Shown here: positions 8,800 through 17,578 of the stretch, piece after piece | Numbering within the stretch: the first letter of the stretch is position 1 | Layout of the letters: the number at the start of each line of letters is the position of its first letter | From: Companilactobacillus heilongjiangensis | GTDB taxonomy: Bacteria > Bacillota > Bacilli > Lactobacillales > Lactobacillaceae | Direction of reading: 5' to 3' | Assembly (NCBI RefSeq): GCF_000831645.3 | Contig: NZ_CP012559.1 | Span: forward strand, 1,860,001 to 1,924,000 | Length of the DNA stretch: 64,000 nt | The notes under the pieces: generated by a model | Told to the model about the DNA's origin: nothing | Seen by the model: the letters and a program-made list of their open reading frames with translations, nothing else | The model's database searches: none | Translations under genes and position numbers: made by a program

Positions 8800-10776
8800 T
8801 TAAACACTGTCTGAAATCGTCCAATTAACTCGAGTTTTATAAACTCCTGCGACGTTCCATTTAGACTCGAGATATAGCAAGATCCCGTTGTCCTTATCCC
8901 ATCCTAGTGAAACTAATTCTTCATCTTTGACTGTATTCGCAACTACTGCGGGTTCTTCCAGAAGATTAGTATATTTACCATTGTTGTAGAAACGTAATTG
9001 ACCTGCGAAAATATCGCCTGCATCAGTTTGTAATGGTGAATCCTGTGAGACTGACACTACCAAAGGGTTCTTATAACGGCGCATATCTTCAACTTCCATC
9101 ATATTATTCGGTAAATTTAACTCATCTGGCCGTGCTAGTGTTTTTGAGGCACTAATGGAATTGATGGTTCCATAGTCAATATCATTTACCTTATTAACAA
9201 CTACTGAATTAGTTGTATAATTCAACGTCTCGTCATTACCAAATTTTTGATAAGTATTATTGTCGTCATTTTTACCAGTAATATATGGTACAGATGTGTA
9301 GCTTGTCTTCGAATCAATCCCAGCAACAGTTGTATCGACTTCGATGGCATGACTTTCATTGATTTTGAAATTTAACCCAGAAATAATTAAATCCGTACTG
9401 TTAGTATCATCATTATCAACTAATTTATAATTTGTCGTATCTTTGCCATCCAGCTTAACACTGGCAACTTGAGTTCCCTTACGCAAAGGCAATGTGTAAT
9501 CTGCCTCCTTCAACGTTCCTGAGGTACTCTCATTGGTAACTGTATCCTTGTATCTGACTAAATCACCGTTATTAACACCAAAAATCACCGTGTCAGTATC
9601 GTTGTTGTCGTGGAAAGTTTCATTACTCAATGTATCATGCAATTCCAAATCAGGACCACCCTCTGGCAGCACGTGTAGGTATGCATCTTCTGTCGTGTAG
9701 GAATACATTTTCCCATTATATTTAACTTGAATAATAGCTAGGAAAATCGTTCCATCGTCATCCAAAGTAGTCGCCGGTGTTGTGTAAGAAAGTGCTTGCG
9801 GATCATCTTTCAAAATCTGCGTTCTTGAGTGCGTGATTGGGTCTTCTTTGTACCATTTAACTGTGTAGTCATTGTCCCCATCACTGTCATCTTCATCTTC
9901 ATCATCTAAATCTCCAATATTTCCTCGGAGATCAAAAGTAGCAGTGCTTCCAGCATGAACCGTCTGATCTTCCAGTCCTCCACCAATCAATACTTCGGTC
10001 GATCCAGTAATATCTTTACCACTTGGATTATGCATCGTTGCAGTAACTGTAACGACACCACCGAGACGATTCGTATTAGCTGTAATCAGTCCATCTTCTT
10101 CATCGATTGTTGCTAAATTAGGATTATCAATACTCCATGAAACAGTACCAGTAAAGTTTGCAGGTGTCGGAGTAGCATGAGCATAAGTTTCAATATTAAC
10201 AATATCATTAACTGAATTGTATAAATAATCATCATCCGTTGTTACTTTCACGCTTGTCGCATCCACTGGTTCTGGCACGGCATGTACCGTTGCTACATTA
10301 GAATAAAGTTGCTTTGATTTAACTATACCTAATACCGTTGACCAGTAAGTTTCAAGTTGATAATAGGTGGTTCCCGTCGTTGTTGGAGTAAGTTTTAATT
10401 TCTTATCAGTTCCGTCTTTTTTTGGTGATACTTTTGACCAATTTTTCCCATCAGTCGACTGATACCACTGATAATGACGCACCAAAAAAGCGACACCAAT
10501 TATTTGTGCTGCCATTGAACGTCTGGCATCTGCATAAACTGTCTTTGTCTGATCAACTTGAATATAAGTTTCTTCAGCCGGTTGTAAAATATATCCGCTT
10601 CTAGTACGCAAACCTAGAAAGGACCTTGCATTACCACTGGGCTTTTTATATGGCGTTACTTCAGTGACTTCCGCTTCTTCAGCACTCACTTTTTTATATC
10701 TACGATTAAACGAAGAGGCAGAAAGTATGGAAATAAATATTAATATTATTAACCAACGTTTTTGTGATTTCCGCAT
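8800..10776 (-). CDS. Secreted WxL-like surface protein
   Basis: 658 residues. An N-terminal signal segment (WLIILIFISILSASSF) is followed by a basic RRYKK and an acidic mature start. The body contains Ig-like/Big-type beta domains (an SVKVTTDDDYLYNSVNDIV region, then a VSWSIDNPNLATID motif typical of bacterial Ig-like folds) and a strongly acidic patch DDEDEDDSDGDND near residue 300. The C terminus ends VYKTRVNWTISDSV, matching the last strand of WxL domains, but the first W-x-L motif is not clear, so the domain is divergent. Start chosen at ATG 10776, with AAGGGG 7 bases upstream. Probably bound non-covalently to the cell wall. No sortase or WxL cluster partner is adjacent. Confidence 0.7.
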   Translation of the reverse strand: MRKSQKRWLIILIFISILSASSFNRRYKKVSAEEAEVTEVTPYKKPSGNARSFLGLRTRSGYILQPAEETYIQVDQTKTVYADARRSMAAQIIGVAFLVRHYQWYQSTDGKNWSKVSPKKDGTDKKLKLTPTTTGTTYYQLETYWSTVLGIVKSKQLYSNVATVHAVPEPVDATSVKVTTDDDYLYNSVNDIVNIETYAHATPTPANFTGTVSWSIDNPNLATIDEEDGLITANTNRLGGVVTVTATMHNPSGKDITGSTEVLIGGGLEDQTVHAGSTATFDLRGNIGDLDDEDEDDSDGDNDYTVKWYKEDPITHSRTQILKDDPQALSYTTPATTLDDDGTIFLAIIQVKYNGKMYSYTTEDAYLHVLPEGGPDLELHDTLSNETFHDNNDTDTVIFGVNNGDLVRYKDTVTNESTSGTLKEADYTLPLRKGTQVASVKLDGKDTTNYKLVDNDDTNSTDLIISGLNFKINESHAIEVDTTVAGIDSKTSYTSVPYITGKNDDNNTYQKFGNDETLNYTTNSVVVNKVNDIDYGTINSISASKTLARPDELNLPNNMMEVEDMRRYKNPLVVSVSQDSPLQTDAGDIFAGQLRFYNNGKYTNLLEEPAVVANTVKDEELVSLGWDKDNGILLYLESKWNVAGVYKTRVNWTISDSV

Positions 10777-10933
10777 CATTAAACCCCTTACATTATTTAT
10801 GTATAAAAAGTATATCATCTTACAAATTGTCTATATAATCAGTTTAGATAATTTAATTTTAGCTAAAATGATTCAAATTATAAGAAAGATTATTTGACTT
10901 TTAATTGAATTTGGACCTTGGTTTGTCTATCAT

Positions 10934-10963
10934 TTCCAGAGCTGAGAGTATTCCAACTAATTT
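10934..10963 (+). repeat. Collapsed remnant of a cloverleaf repeat
   Basis: TTCCAGAGCTGAGAGTATTC, the left arm typical of copies such as R8, is joined directly to CAACTAATTT, the sequence found just outside the right end. All three inner hairpins and most of the right arm are missing. It is the expected partner of R3, 108 bp downstream in the opposite orientation. Confidence 0.65.
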
Positions 10964-11070
10964 TTTATGAGTAGATATATGGGCAATATCTCTGATATCT
11001 TATATAAATTATTGCTGTGGATGCTAAAACATCGGTCACATTCCAACAAACTAAATCTTTAAAATATTCC

Positions 11071-11246
11071 AGCCTCTGGGTGCCAGTTTTTTCACCAGCA
11101 GTGAAGGTGGCGTAATGGCTAAAGCCATTACGCCACCGGACGACTTTTGAGACGCGATTTTCGGCTCAAAAGCGAGGTGCGAGACCGCACTCTGGCTCGC
11201 ACCGGTCCTCACAGCAGGTGAAAAAAAACTGGCACCCGGAGGCGGC
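11071..11246 (-). repeat. Cloverleaf repeat copy 3 (R3)
   Basis: The outer arms pair through GGGTGCCAGTTTTTTCACC, unrelated to other copies. Hairpin c is GTGGCGTAATGGCT/AGCCATTACGCCAC (perfect). Hairpin b is TTTTGAG/CTCAAAA. Hairpin a is GGTGCGAG/CTCGCACC, a covarying form of the usual GGTTCGAG/CTCGAACC. Right end GGAGGCGGC. Confidence 0.9.
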
Positions 11247-11394
11247 ATATTTCAAAGCAACCCACCAAAGTTTAAAATTTTCTTTACTCTTTATTAGGTT
11301 TCCTTTAAATATCCTTAAGATACCTATATAAAGGCAATTAGGGGAAATTTTTCATGTTAGAATTACACTAATTTAATGTTAGAAGGGAATTATT

Positions 11395-12417
11395 ATGGGA
11401 AAGAAAAATACACAAGACTTTTCCCATAACGGGGAAAGAACTATGGAAAATAATGTACTCTCACCTAAAGTTAAAAAATTAGCTCGCGATGATGTTGAAA
11501 TTGAAGTTCACTATGTTGATTCTCTTGGCAAAGAAATCTCCGACTCTACTACGATCAAGGGCCATTATCTAGATAAATTAGATATTCCTTGGAAAGAGAT
11601 ACCTGGATTTGTTCTGTCATCAGTCACAAACTTTCAACAAACATTTATCCCTAATTCTGACGGAATCTATTTAGTTTACGCTAACCAATTGTCAGCTCCG
11701 GTCATCGTTTATCACCGCAATACTGACGGAAAATTAATCTCTGATCCACAATATCTTGAAGGCGACTTGAATCGTAAATTCGACACACAACCGCTTGAAG
11801 AAGCTAATCATTTCTTAGTTCACTCACCTAGAAGTGCTAGCGGCCAATTTACTTCACGCGTTCAAGAACAAGAATATGTCTACAATGTTTTGCCAGTGAA
11901 AGACATCAAGATCAACAAGAATCTTTTCATCGAAACAACTAATAATGTTCGTGTCTTCAGCGAACCTCTTAACAAAGTTCCACTAGAAAAGACATTGCCT
12001 TACGGAACAACTTGGAAAGCTTATCGTGCTGTTCAAGAAACTTACAATAAAACTGTCTGGTATAACCTTGGCGGTAACACTTGGATTCCTAGTACTGAAA
12101 GCATCAAGACACGAATCATCAAGCAGACAACGCCTCGTCAAGAAATGTTGAACAGTCCCTTATCCGAGACTGCAAGCAATATCAGCTACACTTATTCAAT
12201 CATTGATTCGATGGAAATCAAGCGTTCGGTTAGAGTTATGTATTACAAAGACCAATATATTACCGCTTGGAAGACACCTTATGGCGACATGGATAACAAG
12301 CGTTTCCGTGGCGGTCAGGATGTTTTCGTTAAGAAAATCGTTCAACTCGATAACTACAGCGTTTGGGCTGAGTTGAGTGACGGCTACTATATCGAAAGTA
12401 AATATTTAAATCTATAG
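11395..12417 (+). CDS. MucBP-like repeat protein
   Basis: 340 residues with no signal peptide visible. Residues about 34-165 hold two tandem MucBP-like modules: VEIEVHYVDSLGKEI with IPGFVL, then PVIVYHRNTDGKLI. They are followed by beta-rich repeats around VRVFSEPLNKV and YITAWKTPYGDM that resemble SH3/GW-type wall-binding modules. MucBP domains usually sit in mucus-binding adhesins, so the lack of an export signal or anchor is odd; it may be cytosolic, or exported another way. SD AGAAGGGAA precedes the ATG. A hairpin repeat of the second family follows directly and may terminate it. Confidence 0.6.
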   Translation: MGKKNTQDFSHNGERTMENNVLSPKVKKLARDDVEIEVHYVDSLGKEISDSTTIKGHYLDKLDIPWKEIPGFVLSSVTNFQQTFIPNSDGIYLVYANQLSAPVIVYHRNTDGKLISDPQYLEGDLNRKFDTQPLEEANHFLVHSPRSASGQFTSRVQEQEYVYNVLPVKDIKINKNLFIETTNNVRVFSEPLNKVPLEKTLPYGTTWKAYRAVQETYNKTVWYNLGGNTWIPSTESIKTRIIKQTTPRQEMLNSPLSETASNISYTYSIIDSMEIKRSVRVMYYKDQYITAWKTPYGDMDNKRFRGGQDVFVKKIVQLDNYSVWAELSDGYYIESKYLNL

Positions 12418-12427
12418 AAAAAAGAAA

Positions 12428-12588
12428 GTGTGACAAAACATGGTCAGCTTTCGAGCATTAGGGCAAAGAGACTAGTAATCCGATTTTGGATTGCTAGTCT
12501 CTTTTGTTTGTTTTAAGCGGAAAAAGCTATGTTTTGTTGCACGTTTACGCTGAAATGTTTAAGGCAAAAATTGTTTTATCACAGTCAC
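12428..12588 (+). repeat. Second intergenic repeat family, copy 1 (F2a)
   Basis: The block begins GTGTGACAAAA and contains GGTCAGCTTTCGAGCA, a hairpin whose core is AGTAATCC...GGATTGCT, and TTTTAAGCGGAAAAA, then inverted TTTTGTTGCAC and TTTTATCACAG ends. The hairpin outer stem here is GAGACT/AGTCTC. A second copy lies at 49261-49395. It starts 10 bp after a stop codon, so it probably acts as a terminator. Confidence 0.75.
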
Positions 12589-12797
12589 ATTTTTTGTACC
12601 CTTTTAATGCCGCCAACTAATGTATCTATAAACTCAATAGTTAGCTTACTTATCAGATTATTTCTGCCTCATTTAAACTATTCAAGCAATTTTAAAGAAC
12701 CTCAACTCGCATATGATCAAAGGTGCTAACAAATAACCCAATATTCGCTATTTATCAACGTTTAGACCAATTTTAATGAGTTCTTTAGTATCAAAAA

Positions 12798-12806
12798 TGA
12801 TATAAT
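12798..12806 (+). promoter_or_regulatory. Extended -10 promoter for the small membrane gene
   Basis: TGATATAAT is an extended -10 box with no clear -35. It lies 68 bp upstream of the ATG. The rest of 12589-12873 shows nothing further that I can name. Confidence 0.5.
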
Positions 12807-12873
12807 GTAAGCGTATACAAAACGTGGGGTGTTAATGAAAGGATTTGCGCTCGGCTTCAAAGGAGAGATTATT

Positions 12874-13110
12874 ATGGATCACACAGAAAACAGAACAGAA
12901 GAATTGATTGGACTTGTTATTATTTATATTTTCGCGTTCGTCGCGGTATTCTTGGGCTTGTTTGCCCTCTACTTCCACTTTACAACAACTATGTCTGTTG
13001 CTTGGATGGTTAAGCTGCTGTTCGTTGACTTGGCCTTGATGATCTTGGCAATTCTCAAGCCTCTTTTTGATATTACAGTTGATTTCTTTAGAGATATGAT
13101 GAAAAACTAA
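12874..13110 (+). CDS. Small membrane protein, unknown function
   Basis: 78 residues: a charged N terminus (MDHTENRTEE), then two hydrophobic helices (LVIIYIFAFVAVFLGLFALY and VKLLFVDLALMILAILKPLF) and a short charged tail. The ATG is chosen because AAAGGAGAG lies 7 bases upstream; a longer reading from 12829 lacks this. A single-gene unit with its own promoter and terminator. I recognise no family. Confidence 0.75.
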   Translation: MDHTENRTEELIGLVIIYIFAFVAVFLGLFALYFHFTTTMSVAWMVKLLFVDLALMILAILKPLFDITVDFFRDMMKN

Positions 13111-13127
13111 AATATATTTAATGATGG

Positions 13128-13170
13128 TACCAGACAATTCTTACAACATCAGAATTGTCTGGTATTTTTT
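13128..13170 (+). terminator. Terminator of the small membrane gene
   Basis: A TACCAGACAATTCT / AGAATTGTCTGGTA stem (14 bp) is followed by six T. Confidence 0.92.
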
Positions 13171-13175
13171 CAGTT

Positions 13176-13218
13176 CATATATGTTATCATTAACATATGT
13201 TATTAAGTACATATGTAC
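13176..13218 (+). promoter_or_regulatory. Candidate ArsR-type operator/promoter of the metal-export pair
   Basis: AT-rich inverted boxes ATATGTTA / TAACATAT, and a further ACATATGT, lie immediately upstream of the CadD-like gene. This is the size and symmetry typical of ArsR/SmtB operators. Assigned by position to the CzrA-like protein encoded downstream. Confidence 0.5.
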
Positions 13219-13230
13219 TGGAGGATTAAA

Positions 13231-13797
13231 ATGAACTATTGGATTTTAGCTTTAACTTTTTTAAGTGTAAATTTAGATTTCTTCTTCATGCTTATCTTTT
13301 TATTAAAGAAATATAAATTATCGCATGTCCTATTCGGTTACCTTTTGGGAAATATTATTTTGTTGGCAGCCAGTTTTATTATTGGCAAAACTCTAGCAGC
13401 TTTTCTACCGGAGTGGATTTTAGGAGTTTTGGGTATTCTGCCGATTTACTTAGCCTTCCATGATGATGACGACGATGACAATCAACAGACAAGTCATAAA
13501 TCAGAAACTTGGAGTACTTTAGTTACCTACTTATCAGTTTGCGCCGGTTGTAATCTCTCAATTTTTCTCCCCGTTTTAGTCGGTGAAACGATACCTAACT
13601 TTGTCATCACGTTATTATTTATCGGTAGCCTGACTGTCCTAGTTGTTTTACTGATTAAACTCATAGCCAATATTCCGGCAGTTTCCAACATCATGGAGGC
13701 CCATGGCGAGAAATTGATGAAAATATGTTACGTGCTGATTGGGCTATATGTCTTTTGGGACAGCGGTTTAATCAGTCACTTAATTGCTCTGTTCTAA
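13231..13797 (+). CDS. CadD-family cadmium/metal transporter
   Basis: 188 residues with five or six membrane segments. The closest match in memory is the CadD family of Gram-positive cadmium-resistance transporters. Features: an N-terminal NLDFFFMLIF helix, a central cytoplasmic loop with an aspartate run (FHDDDDDDN) plus His that could bind metal, and a CAGCN motif in a later helix. The ATG at 13231 is preceded by GGAGGATTAAA; a start six codons earlier has no SD. An ArsR-type regulator gene follows 42 bp later on the same strand, the usual cadDC/X order. Confidence 0.82.
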   Translation: MNYWILALTFLSVNLDFFFMLIFLLKKYKLSHVLFGYLLGNIILLAASFIIGKTLAAFLPEWILGVLGILPIYLAFHDDDDDDNQQTSHKSETWSTLVTYLSVCAGCNLSIFLPVLVGETIPNFVITLLFIGSLTVLVVLLIKLIANIPAVSNIMEAHGEKLMKICYVLIGLYVFWDSGLISHLIALF

Positions 13798-13839
13798 TGC
13801 TGTATACTAGAATTAACTACTGGCAAAGGACTTACAATA

Positions 13840-14175
13840 ATGGCTAAAAAAGAGCAAGTGAAATTGATTAATTCTAAAGATTTAATTGAATCCGAACGAA
13901 TTTTTAAATTATTAAGCAATCCCAATCGATTACAGATGCTAAAACTTTTGGAAGATAACGAATTAAACGTCAATGAAATTGGTCAAACTTTGGATATTGA
14001 ACAGTCCGTTGTTTCCCATCAATTAGCAATTTTAAAAAAGCACCAACTGGTTAGTTCCGAAAAAGAAGGTAAATTCAACTACTACCGCTTAGATGATCCA
14101 CATATCTTGGATATTATTAATGAAATGTTGGAACACGCTGACCACGTTGTGCGTGGCAAAAAGCACGGTGAATAA
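13840..14175 (+). CDS. ArsR/SmtB-family metal-sensing repressor (CzrA-type site)
   Basis: 111 residues with a winged helix-turn-helix ([21 protein letters not shown], approximately residues 46-66). The C-terminal helix carries D-x-H, ten residues, then H-x-x-H (DPH...EHADH), which is the alpha-5 Zn(II)/Co(II) site known from CzrA and SmtB. There are no cysteines, so the alpha-3 Cd/Pb site of CadC is absent. It is therefore expected to sense zinc or cobalt rather than cadmium while regulating the upstream CadD-like exporter. Confidence 0.88.
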   Translation: MAKKEQVKLINSKDLIESERIFKLLSNPNRLQMLKLLEDNELNVNEIGQTLDIEQSVVSHQLAILKKHQLVSSEKEGKFNYYRLDDPHILDIINEMLEHADHVVRGKKHGE

Positions 14176-14180
14176 AAATG

Positions 14181-14216
14181 AAAGCTATCAATTCTTAAAT
14201 GAATTGACGGCTTTTT
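14181..14216 (+). terminator. Terminator of the metal-export pair
   Basis: AAAGC and TCAATTC arms pair with GAATTGA and GCTTT, followed by a T-rich run. Confidence 0.8.
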
Positions 14217-14223
14217 CTTTTAG

Positions 14224-14367
14224 GTAATTACATATTAAAAAGTAAAATGCATAGTAGCATTATGATATCAATCATGTATTATTCGTAAGCGCACTGATAC
14301 ATCACTGATTAGTAAGTCACTTGTTGACTTTTTGTAAGCGCAAGCATATCATTCAATATGTAATTAC
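14224..14367. promoter_or_regulatory. Widely spaced operator-like inverted repeat before deoC
   Basis: GTAATTACATATT (14224-14236) and its exact reverse complement AATATGTAATTAC (14355-14367) flank the deoC leader. Between them GTAAGCGCA occurs twice. The layout suggests two operator half-regions for DNA looping by the GntR-family protein encoded after deoC. Inference only. Confidence 0.45.
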
Positions 14368-14394
14368 TTATTAAATTATTTGGAGGACTTAATT

Positions 14395-15132
14395 ATGCTT
14401 GAATATACTTTAAACGAACTTGAGAGATTGGTTGATCACACTAACTTGCACGCTTACGCTTCGGATGCAGATATGGTAAAACTTTGTGATGAGGCAAAGG
14501 AATATCACTTTAGAATGGTTGCTATTAATCAAGTACAATCCAAGGTTTGTTATAATGAATTGAAAGATACTGACATTGATATCGGTGCTGCAATCAGCTT
14601 CCCACTCGGTCAAACGACTATTGAATCTAAGTTATTCGATATTAAGAATGCTCTTGAAAATGGTGCTAATGAAATTGATTATGTAATTAACATTACGGAA
14701 GTTAAGAATGGAAACTTCGCATATATCAAGGATGAGATGGAACGTATCGTCAAACTTTGCCACGACAATTCAGTCTTGATTAAAGTTATCTTTGAAAATA
14801 CTTACCTAACTAAAGATGAAATCAAGCACGTTGCGGAAATTGCTAAAGAAGTTAAGCCTGACTTTATTAAGACTTCAACTGGTTTCGGACCTAGCGGTGC
14901 TAAAATTGAAGATGTTAAATTGATGAAGGAAGTTGTTGGTGACGACGTTTCTGTTAAAGCTGCTGGCGGTATCAGAAATTCTGACGATTTCTTGGCTATG
15001 ATTGCGGCTGGAGCTGACAGAATCGGTACAAGTAGCGGTATCAAAATCATCGATGCCATCAAGCAACGGATGGAATTTGATCACGTGGATTCAATTAAAA
15101 TTGATAGAAAATATCAAAAAAATATGAAATAA
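14395..15132 (+). CDS. deoC: Deoxyribose-phosphate aldolase
   Basis: 245 residues. It cleaves 2-deoxyribose-5-phosphate to acetaldehyde and glyceraldehyde-3-phosphate in deoxynucleoside catabolism. The Schiff-base lysine is in FIKTSTGFG and the second catalytic lysine in SVKAAGGIR. The ATG follows GGAGGACTTAATT. The GntR-family gene starts 15 bp after the stop codon, so deoC-gntR is an operon. No nucleoside phosphorylase or phosphopentomutase gene is adjacent, which is unusual for a deo locus. Confidence 0.96.
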   Translation: MLEYTLNELERLVDHTNLHAYASDADMVKLCDEAKEYHFRMVAINQVQSKVCYNELKDTDIDIGAAISFPLGQTTIESKLFDIKNALENGANEIDYVINITEVKNGNFAYIKDEMERIVKLCHDNSVLIKVIFENTYLTKDEIKHVAEIAKEVKPDFIKTSTGFGPSGAKIEDVKLMKEVVGDDVSVKAAGGIRNSDDFLAMIAAGADRIGTSSGIKIIDAIKQRMEFDHVDSIKIDRKYQKNMK

Positions 15133-15147
15133 CAGGAGATTTACCTT

Positions 15148-15867
15148 ATGAATGGTGGGAATTTACCAAAACATACATTAATCGAAAATGATTTGCTTTC
15201 AAAAATCAAAGACAGTACATACAAGCCTAATACTTTGATTCCCAAGGAAACTGAACTAATGGAAATCTATGGCGTTAGTCGTCCCACCGTTCGTCAAGCA
15301 ATTCAGGCACTGGTCGATAAGGGATTATTAGCCAAACGAAAAAAACGTGGCACTATCGTTAAGCAAAATAAGATTTCTCAAGAATTCACTCACACGATTG
15401 AAAGTTACGATGATGACGTGAAAAATAAAGGCTTAACTCCCAAAACTCACGTAATTTTATTGCAGAAGGAATTGCCTAATAACGAAGTCTGCGAACATCT
15501 GGAAATTGGCAAAAATGATTATGTTTTTAAACTGGTCAGATTACGTTACGCTGACGATCAACCAGTCGTTTTGGTAACGAGTTACATTCCATACAAAGTC
15601 TTCCCTGATTTGGATAAATTCGACTTTAACGATGTTTCGTTGTATGCCACTTTGGATTCTCACGACTGCCCAATCCTACAAGTTCGCCGTAAATTGGAAG
15701 TATTATCCGCTGATGAAACGACTGCCGATTTATTGAACATTGACGAAAATGATCCAATCTTCTACTTCCACACAACCGGTACAACCAAGAATGACGTACC
15801 CGCTGAATATTCAATCGCTAAATATCGTGGCGATATTAACTCATTTGAAATTTTTATTAAAAGATAG
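15148..15867 (+). CDS. GntR-family regulator with UTRA domain
   Basis: 239 residues. The N-terminal winged HTH (TELMEIYGVSRPTVRQAIQ, approximately residues 35-53) is followed by a UTRA-type effector domain from about residue 85 to the end (YVFKLVRLRYADDQPVVL is typical). UTRA regulators usually bind phosphorylated sugars or related small molecules. Its position after deoC suggests deoxyribose-5-phosphate or a deoxynucleoside as effector; that is inference. Confidence 0.88.
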   Translation: MNGGNLPKHTLIENDLLSKIKDSTYKPNTLIPKETELMEIYGVSRPTVRQAIQALVDKGLLAKRKKRGTIVKQNKISQEFTHTIESYDDDVKNKGLTPKTHVILLQKELPNNEVCEHLEIGKNDYVFKLVRLRYADDQPVVLVTSYIPYKVFPDLDKFDFNDVSLYATLDSHDCPILQVRRKLEVLSADETTADLLNIDENDPIFYFHTTGTTKNDVPAEYSIAKYRGDINSFEIFIKR

Positions 15868-15869
15868 CC

Positions 15870-15923
15870 AAAAAGGCGTTGATCCTCTTGTTTACTAATC
15901 AAAAGAGAATCAACGTCTTTTTC
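15870..15923 (+). terminator. deoC-gntR terminator
   Basis: GCGTTGAT and CTCTT arms pair with AAGAG and ATCAACGT, followed by a T run. Confidence 0.85.
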
Positions 15924-16036
15924 TTACATATTTAATTTAAATTAACATTCTACTTGACTGTAACGTTTGGGTACAGTTTAGAATAAAGAAATACGAAACT
16001 TAGACAATACAAAAAATGTAGAGGAAAAAATTTAAA

Positions 16037-17464
16037 ATGTCACATCCAAATAAAAAATTTAATAACGTTCAAGAATGGCTCGGGGTACCTTACGGCACTT
16101 CCAATCGGTTTCAAAAGGCTAAAATCGTTCCATTCGAATCTAACCACGAATATAGTCAAAGTGGCCCGGCATCGGTGCAACTAACAGATCCTGCCTTTTT
16201 AAATTCTGACAAAGGTGAAAGTGAGGATTGCTTAAATCTTAATATCTGGGCTCCAGATAATGTTACAGAAAAACTACCAGTCGTTGTTTATATCCACGGT
16301 GGTGGTTGGACTTATGGCGCTAATTCTCAAGATACGTCAGATTTATCTGGCTTAGTCGCTAGTGGCAAAGTTATTGGCGTTTCCCTTAACTACCGCTTAG
16401 GACCACTTGGTTGGCTCGAATTATCTCAATATGGTGGAAAATTTAAAGATGCCAGTAACCTAGGTCTACAAGACATCATCCTAGCCCTAAAGTGGATTCA
16501 ACAATACATTGGATCATTTGGTGGCGACCCCAGCCAAGTTACTATTACAGGCCATAGTGCTGGTTCATTTTCATTACTAACACTTTTAGCTATACCTGAA
16601 GCTGACGGATTATATAAAAGATTGGCACCATTCTCAGGATATGCTGCACGTTACATCCCAGCTTGGTGGGCAGAAGAATTAGCAGACAAAGTTTTAAAAA
16701 CACTCGAGCTAACTTCACCAGAGCAATTATTAACGGTTGACAACAAATCACTAATCGATGCAGTCAACAAAGTTTTACCAACTGACGTTTTGAAACGCGG
16801 TAATCTAAATACAATTTCCATTGGTATCGTCGACGATGAGTTTTTACCAAACGGAATTTTAAAGGCTCATCCCGCAGACGTTATTAAAAGTGGAACACAC
16901 AAAAATGTCGACCTAATAATAACTTCAACAACGGCCGAAGCAAGCTGGTACGCTGCTAATATTCCAGACAATGTTGATCCAAAAACAATCGAAAATGTAA
17001 TCGATGAAATGGTTTATGATTGCCATATTCCACGCAAACAAGCTGAGGCTATTGCTTTACATTGTGGAGCTGGCAAAGATTCACCTCTCAATGTCAGAAC
17101 TAAATTCTTCACAGACTATAATTTCACCTTACCTGCTATTAGAGAAGCACGCGATCACGCTCAAGCTGGCGGACGCGTTTATCAACTAAGTGTTGGACCA
17201 GTGGAAGGTTCCCCTGCTTATCACGGTACCGATATGTACGGTATTGTTGGTCAAACTGCGCCTAATGCTAGTAAAGAGCAAATCAATCGTGATAAATTTA
17301 TTAGTCAAACATTACTTAATTTTGCTACTAATAAATATGAAAAGTTATGGTCACCTGTGAAGGCAGATCAATTAAATATTAAGGATATTGGTCAAAGACC
17401 CTATAAAGGAACCGAACATGCTAAAACTGTGCTACAGCTATTTAAAGGCATTGCTCGTCCATAA
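16037..17464 (+). CDS. Type B carboxylesterase
   Basis: 475-residue alpha/beta hydrolase of the carboxylesterase type B family. The oxyanion-hole motif HGGGW precedes NYRLGPLGWL, the nucleophile elbow is GHSAGS with Ser174, and a late His occurs in AYHGTDMYG. No signal peptide, so it is cytosolic. It probably hydrolyses short-chain esters; the natural substrate is unknown. It has its own terminator and does not appear to share a transcript with the MFS gene downstream. The ATG follows GAGGAAAAAA. Confidence 0.9.
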   Translation: MSHPNKKFNNVQEWLGVPYGTSNRFQKAKIVPFESNHEYSQSGPASVQLTDPAFLNSDKGESEDCLNLNIWAPDNVTEKLPVVVYIHGGGWTYGANSQDTSDLSGLVASGKVIGVSLNYRLGPLGWLELSQYGGKFKDASNLGLQDIILALKWIQQYIGSFGGDPSQVTITGHSAGSFSLLTLLAIPEADGLYKRLAPFSGYAARYIPAWWAEELADKVLKTLELTSPEQLLTVDNKSLIDAVNKVLPTDVLKRGNLNTISIGIVDDEFLPNGILKAHPADVIKSGTHKNVDLIITSTTAEASWYAANIPDNVDPKTIENVIDEMVYDCHIPRKQAEAIALHCGAGKDSPLNVRTKFFTDYNFTLPAIREARDHAQAGGRVYQLSVGPVEGSPAYHGTDMYGIVGQTAPNASKEQINRDKFISQTLLNFATNKYEKLWSPVKADQLNIKDIGQRPYKGTEHAKTVLQLFKGIARP

Positions 17465-17514
17465 TTAATATTTTTTACAGTACATATTGAGCTTTCATCT
17501 TTATAACTAATAAG

Positions 17515-17540
17515 AAAGGTGTTCATAAACACCTTTTTTT
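17515..17540 (+). terminator. Esterase terminator
   Basis: An AAAGGTGTT / AACACCTTT stem is followed by a T run. Confidence 0.88.
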
Positions 17541-17578
17541 ATTTGGCCAAATTAGGTTTCAAAGGAGAAGAATAAATT

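Noticed and set aside
12611-12625. GCCGCCAACTAAT as a precise excision scar of a cloverleaf repeat
   Set aside because: It joins a left-terminus-like GCCGCC to a flank-like CTAAT, but the match is too short to separate from chance without a comparison strain.
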